Under the pieces are notes generated by a model. The model saw only the letters and a program-made list of their open reading frames with translations, had not been told where the DNA came from and ran no database searches. Below, in pieces: positions 25,026 through 38,635 of a stretch of DNA of 64,000 nucleotides. The stretch's first letter is position 1; every line of letters starts with the position of its first letter. A program made the translations under genes and the position numbers. Source of the stretch: Daphnia pulex (lineage: Eukaryota; Arthropoda; Branchiopoda; Diplostraca; Daphniidae); the NCBI RefSeq assembly GCF_021134715.1, contig NC_060019.1, positions 8,370,001-8,434,000 on the forward strand, read 5' to 3'.

Positions 25026-27877
25026 AACAATTCGGATATAGAAAGAAGAAATCTCTACGTTACTACTAATGATCCAGTAACCCCATAGAGCTTGCAGCGT
25101 AGACTCCACACAAAAAAAGTTGAAAACCATTTCTGATTGACTGCGATTTTCTGTAGGCGCCAGTTTTTCAAACGTCATCGCAGCGTCAGCAACAATCTCT
25201 TGTGTAACACTGGCGATCGTGATTCCTTTTTCTTTCTACAACCCCCCGGCAGACGATTTCCACATAAAGCAATAAAATATCAATAAAACGAAAGCCCGAA
25301 TGGATGGGGTGGTGCCGGCTGCGGACGGAAAAAGTGATGCAAAGTTAAGTAGGGAAGGCATAAAACGCACACTGCACGCCCTCATTATACATGGCGAGGG
25401 TATAACAGGGAAAAAGAAGAAGAAGAAAAAACAAGAATGGCGTAATAGTGCACAGGCAAAGTAAATAGAGAAAAAGCAAAGTTGGCGCCATTTGTTTCCA
25501 ATAACCGCTCCCCTCCTGAAAGTTATATAGACTTTGATATGGGCCATTTGCCAACTCATTTCGAGCTGATTGAGAAGGCATGCAAATCAATGGGTAAATT
25601 ATACACACGCGCGTGGGGGAGTGGGTTGGCGCTGGATTTTTATTTCATTAATGCAAGACCCTGGGCTTTTTTTAATCTTCGTTATTGGCCAACGGGGAAC
25701 GAGCGGAGAAATAGAAAAAGATGAACCCAAAACTTTCTTCTTTCGACCAACATTTTCAATTTCCCCCTCGTCCAAGTATCACGTTCCCCTCTGTTCGTGC
25801 AGTCAGGCGGAAGTGATATCGGGTGTTGGATAGCAATCAGGGCAGCTCAGAAGCAGAAAAGGTCAGTAGAGCCTCGAATCCGTCAAAAATGGATCGACAG
25901 CTGTCGGAGAGACGACCGCCGTTTTCCACAGCAGCAGCTTCGTTTTCCCTCCGACGGAGGATCGGCCGCGTGGACCAAATGGCTTTCATTAGTGCCCAGC
26001 ATTTACCACCCTCCTCCGGATTGACATGTCTTCACCTCATGTAAGCAGCTAACCTCCATCACCCCAACTAACGCCTTTTTCTTTCTTTTTTTCCTTCTTC
26101 TTCCTTTCAATTTCTTTTAATAACAACATTATACCAAGAAAAAGATGCGCCTCTGCACAACTCAAATTCGATTTTGGCGAATTATTCAATCCTCCGCGGA
26201 GCTTTTTTGGGTGGATCTTTTTTTCCCAGACTGCTTTTTATTCATAGGATTTGAGCCCTTCTAGTCTGATTCCGTTTCTCCTTATTTTGTCAAGTGTCGC
26301 TGCAGCCCAGCAGCCAGCAGCGAGAGTGTTATTGTTTTTCGCGCTGCTTTTATCGTTCCGGGTTTATATACCGCCGGATATGTATTTGTTTCTTTACCCT
26401 TTTCTCTCTCTCTCTGCGTTTTCACGATCCATTCCGGGAGAAGACGAAAACCGTCGCATCCCATAGAGATAATTCCGGAAACAGCCGGGCAAATAAAAAA
26501 TAAAAGTAAGTTGGGCTGCTGCTACTGGTGCTGCTGCGCTCCTTGAAGAAAAAGAGTTTCACGGGCATTTTACGACGGGCTCCTTTTTATTCTCAAGTCT
26601 TATACAAATAAAATTTATCGAGAAGAGACAGGCGAAAGCGTTGGCTCCTTTCACTCGGATATGTACAACAAAGGAGAGTAGTATAGTAGTAGTTGAGAAA
26701 ATAAATGTCTCTCTGACTGGATTGTGAAAAAGAGAAAAGAGGCTTTACTTCCGACCGGAATTAGATGCAAGACCACGGACCAGAAGATTTTTGGTTATTT
26801 TACATTTCCTTTTTCCCCACCAAGATGGACCTCTGCTGCGTGCGTGTTCCAATAACCATGGAAACCATATAAAAAAAAACCCAAAAATAACATTTTGTCG
26901 GCAAACGGGAAAATCAATCCGCAGGTTAAATCTATCTTCGACGACCTCTAGCGTCTGTCCGGAAATGGCCATTTCAATTGGGAGAGAAAACAAAAAGAAA
27001 GAACCTATGTTCCGGCGACGACATTTAACACTTTGACGCATTGACGTAGAATGTCTTTTATGTATACAGTCCAGGAAGAAGACGTTAGGAGGGAGGGTGA
27101 CACGATTAGTCCCTCCTTAAACTCCATTTTTATTAACTGCTGATTGAATTCTTCCCTCTTCTTTTCTGTTGTGTGGACTCTCGACTGGTAAATCCATTTG
27201 AATTGTCCCCCTCTCTCGTAGAGCGGTGGCACGTGCCTCGCCTAAGAAATCAGCCGTCTTCTTGATGTTATTATTACAGCTGGGCCCTTTATAACACTAA
27301 TGTGGCAGCAGTCAGCCGACGTCCAGTTTTCCTCTCTTTAAGCTTTTTTCAAAGCTTATGCCATAACACACAGAACAGGAAGAAAAAAAATGGAAGGTGG
27401 AAGAAGTAGAGAGGGAGTTTAATGAAGCGAAGAACGTCAGTGACAGTCCAGACATCATCGGATGATCATTCATTGCCAACCGGCCGACTTTGCCCGTTCG
27501 TTTAATATACACAAGGATAGGCAACCTTCTTTTTCATTTCTTTTCTGCTCGCTTGTGACTGGCACGTGGAACCCCTGAACAAAAGCGACGACGAGTACGA
27601 CATCGCCCCCCCCCCTCTACTCCATAACCAACACCTTTTCTTCTTAGCTCAGTGGCGCGTCTCTCTTGACGCGTTCCTGATGGCGTCGCTGGCGTCGGCT
27701 TGCGTGACATAATGGAACCCCCCCCAGCCGGCCTTAGTCATCGCCCCCCCCCCGTTTCCATCTCGTTATTCTGCAAAAACACCAGCCCTCCTCACTCTCT
27801 CCCTTACATTTCATACAATATTTGAAGGCACAGTATACAATAAAAGCGGCCCATTAATATTCATCGTGCTCATTTGC

Positions 27878-27901
27878 TGTGTGTGTGTGTGTGTGTGTGT
27901 G
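27878..27901. repeat. (TG)n microsatellite
   Basis: Twelve TG units without interruption. Confidence 0.9.
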
Positions 27902-28680
27902 CGGTGCAGACAACAAGGCGCGGTGCCCCAATATTGGATTTTTAATTATTTGTTTGTACCGCGGAAAATTCATTCGTCATCTATCGTTGGGCTAAAGCCA
28001 AAAAAGTTCAGATAATAATAAACCATCCGACTTTTCATGTCCATGATCCACCGCAGCAGCTGAATGCGATCTGAATGAGATTAGATCAAGTCGATTGAAA
28101 ATAGAAAAAGTGGCAAACAACATTTCACCCGCGAAATGATAAACACAAACAAATTGGATTCAAAAGAATCTTCCAATGAAAAGAAGCGTTGAGGGGGAAA
28201 CTAACTAGATGATGGAATACATTCTCCTGAAAAAAAAAAAGAAATAATCTCTCCCAAGTTAAAACTGACTGAGGATGGGTTTCTCGTTGTCAACTTTTTT
28301 ACCCATGGTCTTTTCCAATGACGTTATTCCCGTTCAGTTGCGTAAACATTCAAGTCCATTCAACCAAACACCACAGTTTTGCGTCTAATGGTACCTTATG
28401 CCCTCGCACTTCTTAGCTTTACACGCCGGTAAACAACAATGTCCAAATAAGGTTGTTTTTTTCTTCTTCTCCGGAAGAAAAAAAAGGGCCTATTCCGTCA
28501 TCAAATGAATAACATGGATACACTAACAACCCACATACGGGCAAAACTGCGTTAGTAAATAAGATTTGATTCTCTCTTCTTCTTCGTCTTGATGTATTCC
28601 TCGAGCTGCAATCTGCATGTCAGCGCCTTTTATTACAAAACTTTGCGCTAGGAGAGAAGAAGAGTGGATATATGTGGGTT

Positions 28681-28700
28681 GCTGCTGCTGCTGCTGCTGC
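28681..28700. repeat. (GCT)n trinucleotide repeat
   Basis: Nearly seven GCT units. No convincing reading frame uses it as a Gln, Ala, Leu or Ser run. Confidence 0.85.
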
Positions 28701-31700
28701 CGCACCCGGTCCATTATCAAAAACGACAGGCGAGTGACATTGATCAATGGCGACGTCAGCAGTTTCTCTCTCTCTCTCTCCCCTCGTCCCCGCGTTACAG
28801 TGAAAGAAATTCCCCTCAAACTTGAGAAGGTGATATGATGATGACGCTATTACCCGCTTCGTAAATATTTTTACTATTATTTATACAGCAGTTACTATTT
28901 GTATTTATTTCGGAAAAAAAAAAAAAGATTTCGAAAAGTAGAAAAAAAGGGGGAAAAGATTGGCGCTGTGCCAGCACGTACAACGGGGGTTCCTCCTCCC
29001 ATGTTTTTAATGCGACGCGTACGATGGAGTCTAACGGACGCCCGGGAATATACCGTCCGTGTGGGAGGAGGACTAGTAGATCGTTGCGTTCGTGAGTTGG
29101 AGGGGGGGAGAGAACAAGAGAGAGCTTTCAAGAAGACAACAACACCACCACTCGAGCACTTTTGACTGTATACGATCAAAAACGAAGAAGAAGAAGAAGA
29201 AGAAACGGAGGAGAAAGGACAGTCGACATTTTCTTGTCGACACTTTCCATATAGCGCTTCTTCTTCTTCTCGCCCCTTTTCCCGCCGGCTTCGCTACATA
29301 TACACAGGGCTCGACACTTACATTTATAACAGCATTCGACTCGGAAAGAATCGCGAGCACCACTTTTCTTTTATTTTGAGAGTAAAAAATAAAAGGGGGG
29401 AAATCGATCGATCCGGCCTACTGATCATCGATTATTCAGCCGACATCAACTTCCATTCAGATTATTCTGGTGTAGTCTTAGTCTTTAAAAATAGTAATAT
29501 CTTGATGTAATAACATATCCTGGCAAGAGTCGAGAACAAAGGAACGACTCTCAGTACGGAATGGAATATACTACATCAAAAAAAGAAGAAGTGTGTAGTA
29601 TAGAGACGTAATGCCAGTACTACAGTAGAGTTGTTGACTGTGATGACTTTCTTTTGTTGCTCGGGGCTGCACCAACAATTCCCATTCATCAAAGATATGA
29701 TTGGCAACCAAAGCTCCACCCCTTTTTGCTAGATCCTCTGTGGCGCCTTTCATTCCTGATGGCCCAAGAAGAAGAAGAAGCAGATAATAATAACCAGACA
29801 CTACCACCACTGAACTGCTGCCACTGTTCCTCTTCTTCTTCTTTTAATCACATCCAGAAAAGAAAAGGGGTACAGCCCGAGCACACATGTGTGTGTGCTC
29901 GTGGCGTCAATGCAATATGATAGAATGAACCCAAAAGATAAACATCAGCCGCTCTGTATGGTTATATAGGCGACTATACGCTGCTTCATCATCTTCCACC
30001 AGCTCATTATAGGAGAACTGACGGCCGCCCTTAACAAGGTAACCTTCTCTCTACAACGCACTGATTGAATGCTGTGTGCGGTTTATGATGCTCTATCGAA
30101 CGGAGGGGGAAAAAGTTGGCGCAAAACTATCCCAACATTGATAAATCTTTCAACGTGTAAAAACTTTTCTCGGTCAGAAAGGAAAAAGTCACAGACTTGT
30201 TTATTCCTGGTCCGAGGGATTTCAATTTTCTTTGTCATCAAAGTTTAGTCCGTCCGCGCTGCTCTAGTGGTGGAACGCAACATGAAATCGTCGACTGGAA
30301 ATAAATTTATTATTGAGTTTGTCCATCTATATATATCCGTGTTGTAGGATGGCTTTCTTTCCTATCTACGTTGTATTTAAATGTTGAAACAGGGTCCGCA
30401 GTTCCATGGCAAATCGAGTTGGTTTCAGCCCATGCGCCTCAGACTCTTCTTATACATTCAATTTCGACGTCCTCTTGTGATGCCTCCACATCTCTGTATT
30501 ATATTATGGAATGGAACTTGGGTGGATTCGAAATTTCCAGCACGGCTATCTGTCTCAATACTAGACGTTCCATACACACACATACACACACATCCGAGTC
30601 GGCGTAGGCAGATATGCCGAATGGGCGCCTTTTCCGAGACCCACGTCTCTCCTATACAAACTTGATCGATTCAAATAGATTCAGTGCTGACAAGAGTGGA
30701 ACACCAGGCCCCCCCCCCTCCTCATCCAGTCGCCTTTCTATTCCTTCCAAACACTCAAACTGGATGGACGTACGAGTCGTCGTACAATGCACACAAATCA
30801 AGCGAATAGAGAGAGAGAGAGACGAATGGATACACATATTATACGAGTGTATGGCTCGTACACGTCTATACTATACGTGAATACCAAATTCTGGCCTGCA
30901 GGATACAATTGAAAAAGGAGCCGACGAAATTCAATTGACAAGAATAAGAAGAAGATTCCCAAAAGTTGTATAACGAGGAGGACACGACAACACGACGCCT
31001 ACACACAACTTGCTTACATTTCTTTATTTTGCATGTCCAATAGAAACTGATGGCTCGGCAGTTGTCGGCGGGAAAAAGAAAAAGAGAAAAAAAAAACGGG
31101 AGCGGAACGACGGATGTACCTTAAACTATAAATCGATCACACAATTCGCATTTCATTATTTTGAAAGTCACTTTAGTATAAAGCCGACTTTCCCTGGGCT
31201 ATACACTGTGTTTGGCTTGCTGTTGAAACCTGGGCAGAACGGAGGGAAGAAATAAAAGAAGAAAAAAAACATCCATCCATCCATCCCCCCTCCTGTACAG
31301 CCCTTTCTCCGGAGGAAGCCGCCAAACGGCTGATTGCATTCGATTCAGCACAGCCTCTTCTTTCCCCCTCTTCTTATTCCAACTAGGGTCCTCTAGTCCA
31401 GCATGCACCATTGTCGGGTCCATGAAGCCGACGTGACGAGATTAAGGGAAATGTGTCGCGTCTTCTCTGACCAACGAAGAAGACGCAATTTCAATGGTGA
31501 TCACGTCTTTCAGTCCCGACGACGCTCCCTTCTTCTTTTTTTTCTTCTCTCCCTTTTTTTTTAAACCAGTCGATTGATCGTCCAGTTTCTAAAAACTGCA
31601 AGGACTTTTATCATCATCATCTTTGTGGAATCACTACAAGATAATAGCGAATCTGGGCAAGAGCTTCATCCCCAATAATTAACCAAAATCGTCTCCAGTT

Positions 31701-34383
31701 AGAAGGATTCTTTCTCTTTGGCGGGATCGATTGATTTTCGCGCCCGTCCAGACACACAACTCCCCTCTTTCCTGTGAAAAAAATATATCCCCCCCCCCCA
31801 CACACACACACACAGACGAACGGCACACACGAAAAAGTTAATCAAGTTCTTCTCTCCTTAATTGGTGGACGACTGTGAGAGGGGAGAGAGACAAATAGGC
31901 CCCAACGCGACCCCAGATCAACTAGACCTTTTCAACCAATCTGGTATGAAGAATATTATTAGGGAGTAGGTTGAAAACTAAAAGAGACTCTTGAAAAATC
32001 ATTGAAAAGAAAAAAAATTTGAGGTCCCAAAGTCCCACAGACAACAAGCCATTAAAATTTGATCAAGAAAATTGAAATTTCCATTTAATCAAAAGTGATT
32101 TTTCTTTCTTCGGGAGTATAAATATAGGGTGTACAATCAAGGTAACAAAGTTGGCGCACGCAAAGAGTCTTAGCTCTAGGCTACTATTTTAAAAGGGTTG
32201 TACAATGTTTCTTTTTTTTTTCTTCTCCCTTATTTAATCCTATTTGTCTCGCGTGTGTTACCAAGTTAAGCTAATCATTCCCCTTTTCGTCTTCAGTTCT
32301 TCTTCTAAGACCATGAAGAAGATACAAGAGACCTATGGGGACTTAACACCTTTGCGAAGAAAAAGCATTTGAAGCCCCATACGAGGGGCTATTAAAACAG
32401 TTTTTCTTGGCCGACTACTAAAAGGAGGGACGAAGAAGAGCCTTAGACAATACACACAAACAATTTTCGAGAAAAAAAAGTCTCTTTTTGAATTCCACGT
32501 CTCAACACATTTTTTTTTCTAATCAAATCAAAACCAGACAGGTGTAAGAAACGAGCGTTCACTCAAAGTTAACATAGACACCGACAACAACTAAAACCTT
32601 TTTCCTTGCGTTTCTCCTTTGTGTTGAAATATTTTCATTCTCAAACTTTCGCCGCTTATTTTTTTATCTCGTAAAAATAAAAATTTACTTTGACGTGCCG
32701 AAAAGGAGCCGAAAAAGAAACACACAAGAGGAGAGATGCAGTAAATAATAAAAAAATCTTATCCGGGATTATAAATACCATTAAATAAATAAAAAAAAAG
32801 GGCCACAGCAGCTACTGCGACGGAACACCCAGCAGGTACAACAACCAAAAAGTAGATAAAATATTTTTGAAAAAACAGAAATATTTTCGCAGAAAAATAA
32901 CATTTCGGGAAATTTGAACGTTGACAAAGAAATAGGAAAACAATAAATATTTCCCGACAAGAGAAAATTTTAATTTGTTTGAGCGTCGAGTGGTGACGGT
33001 GGTGGGGTGTGGGTGGTCGGAGGAAGGAACCCACAGACGTGCTCATTTGATATTATGATATCCCCCCCACTCCATATAAATACACTCTGCTCTTCCATCA
33101 TAGCCCCTCGTTCATTATAATACCGGAACCGACGACCGCATGACTAATTGCCAGTCGGGAGGTGGGGGCCATATGATGGAACGACACACAGTTCAAGCAA
33201 CAAGAAGAGAGGGAAAAAGATTTCACGTCGTCGTGTGTGCAATATGGCAGGCATTAATGAGTTGGTTCACGAAAAAAAAGGGAAATGCCATCTCCTTTTT
33301 TTCTTCTTCTTTGACTTCGTGAAAATTTGATTATATAACATTTCCACCGCCTTTCAGCGCACTGGAAAAGAGCGGATGCAGAAATTTCGTGGTTGTAGCT
33401 TTTTTTCTTCTTCCCCTTTCATTCGTAGTAGAGGGTTTGTCCGGTATGTATTTGTATATATTTTTATGTGTGTCTCCTTTATTCACGAGGACACATCGCC
33501 GGAGCGAAGCAAGTGACGTGTAAAATCAAATTGCACGGGACTGACTACTACTAGCCGAGTCAACTCTATATGGTACCCAAGGCAAATGGCACACACACGG
33601 GGTTTTTTTGGGGGGAAGAAAACATAAGAAGAGAGAGAACCTGTGTGACAGGCGGGCCATCGTTCGTTCTTTTTTATCGATTCCGCTTGACTTCTTTTCT
33701 TTTCTTTTTCTACTTATATTCCTCCAATCTGTCGCGCACTCATCCTGTCCTTTCGAATCGACTTCTACTTGGTTAAATATTCCGCCGTGTGTTGCCTGTC
33801 CCGAACGGTCCCGATGGGAGAAGACCCATAGTAACCGCCCCAAAACAGACAGGGCAGCTGCAAGACATAGTACAGAGCTGACTACAACAACCGTCATCTG
33901 CACTAGAATATATACCTGCGTGGTCTCCACGTAGCAGCATCCCCCTTTTTTTGTTTACCGCACGAAAAAAGGTAAATAAACAAAAGAGATTACACGAACA
34001 GTTGTTTTTCAATTCCTCTGTGCCTAGTCTAGTTATTATTTATTCTATCGTGCGGAGCAACGACACCTGGCGGAGCTAAGCAAACGATTTCTTTTGGCCC
34101 CCTCCCCAGTGAAGGGGGTAGGCAGAAGATGAGAAAAGAGGTGGAATTAAGGGAAGAGCTTTCTCTACTCTACGAGATCGATTCTGTCATCAGCCGAGCT
34201 AATAGGAATCTGTTTAGATGGACGATCCTTTCGGTGGTGGTGGAGAAATCGTCTTCCTTCTTCTCTCTCTAGCCCACGACGATGATGATGATGATGGAAT
34301 CAACGGATCAACCTAGCGATCCTTCCTCGCGTTTCTTTTCTTTCTATATAAATATATCTGCTCCTCTTGTTGTACACATTCGA

Positions 34384-34387
<4 letters not shown>

Positions 34388-34416
<29 letters not shown>
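34388..34416. repeat. (CT)n microsatellite
   Basis: About fourteen CT units without interruption, among the longest simple repeats in the window. Confidence 0.9.
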
Positions 34417-34418
<2 letters not shown>

Positions 34419-34832
34419 GGGGATATGAGAGAAAGAGAATAGGTTCTAGCTCTCCCTCATCCGCAAATGTTCTCCGCCATGAACGTCGACTGGTAATTAG
34501 ACATCGATCCGAGAGAGATGCGACTGAATCCTATGATGATGATGATGACAACGTCTGACGAGGAAAGATGTCTTTTTTTCTTTCCCCCTTTTTTCCCCGA
34601 CGTTGCCTCTGTGGTGGGAGGACTTATCGAGTGTGTGTGTGTGGCAACCGATGGGAATACAACGACTGTCTGTCTCTCACTGTCTCAATCGATTATTCAT
34701 CATCAACATGAGCGGGAATTGAACAGGGGATATGGCGCAGAGAGAAAGGATCACATTCAAGAGATGATGATGATGATCCCCAAATTTTATTCTTTGACAC
34801 GATCCTACCCCCCTTCATACAAAAAGAGCAGT

Positions 34833-34846
34833 GGGGGGGGGGGGGG
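34833..34846. repeat. Poly-G run
   Basis: Fourteen consecutive G residues. Confidence 0.85.
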
Positions 34847-37800
34847 TGTACTACGGTATACGCTTGTGTTTATTTTAATTGAAATTTCCGGAATGAGTGA
34901 ATTATTTTTTGTTTCGGGAAAAAAAGGGAGTGTGCAACAAACTTCTGGCTGTCGGTTAGATTTTTAATGAGCATCGCCACTCTCTGAATACGAGACTTTT
35001 TACGGCGGATATCAATATTCAAATAAGGAAAAAATCAAGGGGAAAAGATGAAAGAAAAATAGGAAATGAACTGCGCACGTAGATAAGTCAAAAGTAGCGG
35101 GAAAATCAAGTTGAACAAACAGACACAAAAAGAGGGAACCCTGCATCTCTGCAACAGGATCTTGCCTTTTCAATGTACCGAAAAAAAAACCCGGATCCCC
35201 CGGACGCGCGCTCTTCCCAATGTTTTATTTATTTGTTTCTCGACATCCAACCTATACTAGACTATCCTGTATATAAGAGATGGCTCGTCTCCTTTCTAAC
35301 CCAGCTGGAACATGCATTCCTTTCTATTTTTCCCTATTTTTTTCTTCTTCTTTTTCGTCTTGTTTCCGCTGCAGCTGCGGCCGACGATCGCTCCTGATGT
35401 TGTTTTTTTTTTCCGTTTCGGGACAGGAATCCCGCAGCAGGAGACGCCCACCGCGGCCCGGCTATACCTGACGTCATAACTTTTCAGTGCGAGAGGAGGT
35501 TCGGTGTCATTGAAGGAGCTCAAATGAAGCCCCCGTGTAACAAAATAGGAAAAAGGAAAAGTTTGTTTCGGTGTCGTGCGATACGACGGGTATATAGAGG
35601 GGGGATGTCAAAACAAGAATCCAACTTTGGCTTAACTTTTCTGCCTCCGTAATAACAATAACAACAACAAAAAGAGGAAAATTTTTTCCAAAAAGACATT
35701 TCTGATTAGTCGCCTCTGAAAATCTTGGCCCAGCTTCAAATCGAATTGTGATGCTGACTCGCTATTATTACAATCAACTCGAATGTTTTTCAATGGGAAG
35801 ATAAATCAAGTCAATTGTGACATAATCAGGTCATAACAATTCCTCCCATGAGCATCCGTTACGATCGAAATTTTTCGCTGTTTTGATGGTTGAAAACGGA
35901 GGAAACGGGGCGATAACCGAGAATCGAGATAAATGTCAACAGAGAATCTAGCACAGCGTCGGCTATACATAATATCAATAACGTTCTGTATAATAAACAC
36001 ATCGATGGCTACTGTGGTGCATGTGATACAGTTAATATTAGACAGAGAGGGAAGGAGCCCCCCCCCACACGGTCAAGAGGTCAACAGTCCGGACGGATGA
36101 CTCGGGCCAATGAAATCAAAAGGAACAGCTGCTCTGTTCGTGTTGCTGCTATCAGCGATAAACTCTCGGCCGGCCAGTCACCACCTCCTCCTCACAGCAG
36201 GCCCCTCTGGCAACAGCAGCCAAACTTGTGGCATATTCCAAATAGCTCGAGCAAGGATCGACTTAATCAACGTCTCATTTCACGGATCGCATCCGTCCTC
36301 GCACTGATTAAAACTCTTCATTTTTTCTCCCCCCTTTTTTACACGCGCAAAAAAACCGGATGACGGGCGAGCCTGGAATTCCATCGACTATACAACAACT
36401 TACCAAGACATCATCCCATCCGTCGTCGCTGGCCGACGTGACGACCCACAACTTTTTTGTTGTTTTTTCTCGAGGACTGTCAATTGTTTTTATCTTCACT
36501 TATTTGTTGGCTGTCCCTTTTCCAAACAATCAAATCACTCAAATTCAAACGGGAAGAAGAAGAATGACACGTCCGGTGATGATATTAGTTGGCAAACAAC
36601 TCGTCGCTGCTGGTCTACACGAAATGACGGCGTGACTCCCGCTCGATAAACACACAAAATAACTTTTATTTTCCACCCGTTGTCCGATGTCTTCACTGTC
36701 TAGCAGACACACACACACAAAGTTACAAGAATAAAGTGATTTTTGACGGCTTCTCGACTTGTTCCCCCTTTTTTTTTACCAAACACACCTGATGACAGCC
36801 GCGAGGATGGCAAACGGCACAGTACAATAAAAGGAAGCAAGAAGAAGAAGAGAAAAAAACCCTTCAAAGTGCGAACGCGGGAACGCGCTAGTGTCGACTC
36901 TGACAGAGGCTAAAGCCGACTGAACCCTCGTTCTGGCCCTTGGGCTGATTTTCAATAGAAGGAGGAACCTCTCTCGCAAGGCGAAGCGCCGAAAAGAAGC
37001 TCCCAAGACTCGTATGTGTTCCTCACTCGTACACACATAGTAGTCATAGTAGTAATAGTATATAGTGTCTGTGTGTGTACACACACATTGGATCTTTTTT
37101 CCATGTTTGAAAAAGAAAAATCGAAACCCTTTCGCAGCTTTTCAAAGGTCGTCCGTCTGTTACAGGGGAGCCACTCAAACCCAATTCACACACAAGTAAA
37201 ACCCGCGGAATCTTCAAAAAAAAAGATGACAAATTGAACGGTCGCGCTTGATCGCGTACGCAATCTCCTTTACCCCCATACACATCTAGCGTGTACGCCA
37301 AAGCTCGTTTTCTCAAAGCCACCGTCTTGTGCGTAATACAATCCCGTCGACGATATTTACGAAAAAAAAGTCGAGTGATAAAGAATCACCAGGATCAGAT
37401 TTCGCGCGTTGAATACAATAAGCCAAGTTTTTTTCCCCAAATCAAATCCAAGTTGATGATGATACATCAGGTGATGATGTCATCAGCTTTCACTCGTGAC
37501 ATTCATTTCTAGAGACTCTGGCGGTGCGGAAGGAAAACGGGTATGAATCCTGGATTTATACACCGGGGGCGGTACGCAAAAAGAACGTCTAGTAAATCAG
37601 TCTGAGCGGAGAGGAGGGAGTTGATGTGGGGGCGTCTCGTCTGGTGTAAAAAGAAGAAGGGAGAAAAAAAAGCGACGGAAATTGCGAATTAGAGTGAGGA
37701 GTAGCAGGCTTCCAGTGGGGGGTGGGGGGAGAAGGAACGCGTGATTGGGTCGACGGCGCCGCTTTTTTTTTTATATCCTGTTGAAAACACGCGTCTTGTT

Positions 37801-38616
37801 CGTCTTCTTCACCCGTTTTGTTATTGTTTCCCTTTCGCTAACATATACACCGACTCGGCGCGTCAGCCGGATATATAATAGATCCCTTCGCTATACTTTT
37901 GGCTCCCTCCGTATTATAAGCAACAACGCCCTGCGTGTGAGAACAAGAGAGAAGGAAAATTTCTCACTGGTGTTTTTAAAACTTTCGAAACAATTTCAGA
38001 GAACAAATTCGATCGATAATCGATTAGAGTTTTTCTTCCCCCCCTTTTTTTCGGTCGTCGATGGAGAATTGCATCAAAAGTGTCTGCAATGAAGGAGAGA
38101 CCCCCCTACAAAAAACAAAAGAATCGACGCGCTTCATCTCCTTTCAATCAGAAAGGCTATATCGAATGATGGCGGGGTCGCGGTCCTCAATCTTGTGTAT
38201 CTATTCGACGACGGATCGATTCTCACCAAACAACAACAACAACCCCCCCATCCATTCCTAATATTAAAAGGCGTTGTAGCTCCAAGGCCTCCCTGTGATG
38301 ATTGGTCGGCGGAAATTGGCCTTGTTTGCGTCCAGCAACATAATATCCAAGCATGGATCCTTTTTGACTATATATAGCGATTCAACAGTCTCGATTCAAC
38401 AGCTTCGAGAAAAGGGGGACTGTATAAGCTTTCCACAAAATAGGTTGCGTAAGGATTTGGACCCTACGATCCCCCCACTGGGCAAAAATCGAATTCAAGG
38501 CGGCCAGTTGACTCGACAAAAACATTTCAACTAGATGGGAAAAGGTTTTACTTTTTTCTGTGTGTGATCCTTCCCAAAAGATTAGTCGAATAGAGGGAGA
38601 TACAAACGTGATTTAT

Positions 38617-38635
38617 ACACACACACACACACACA
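38617..38635. repeat. (AC)n microsatellite
   Basis: About nine AC units. Confidence 0.85.

Noticed and set aside
36308..36499. Minus-strand frame ending at a strong donor (CTTG|GTAAGT at 36,404)
   Set aside because: The frame has no good ATG start, no recognisable product and no promoter motif of the Inr/DPE type; a single donor motif is not enough.
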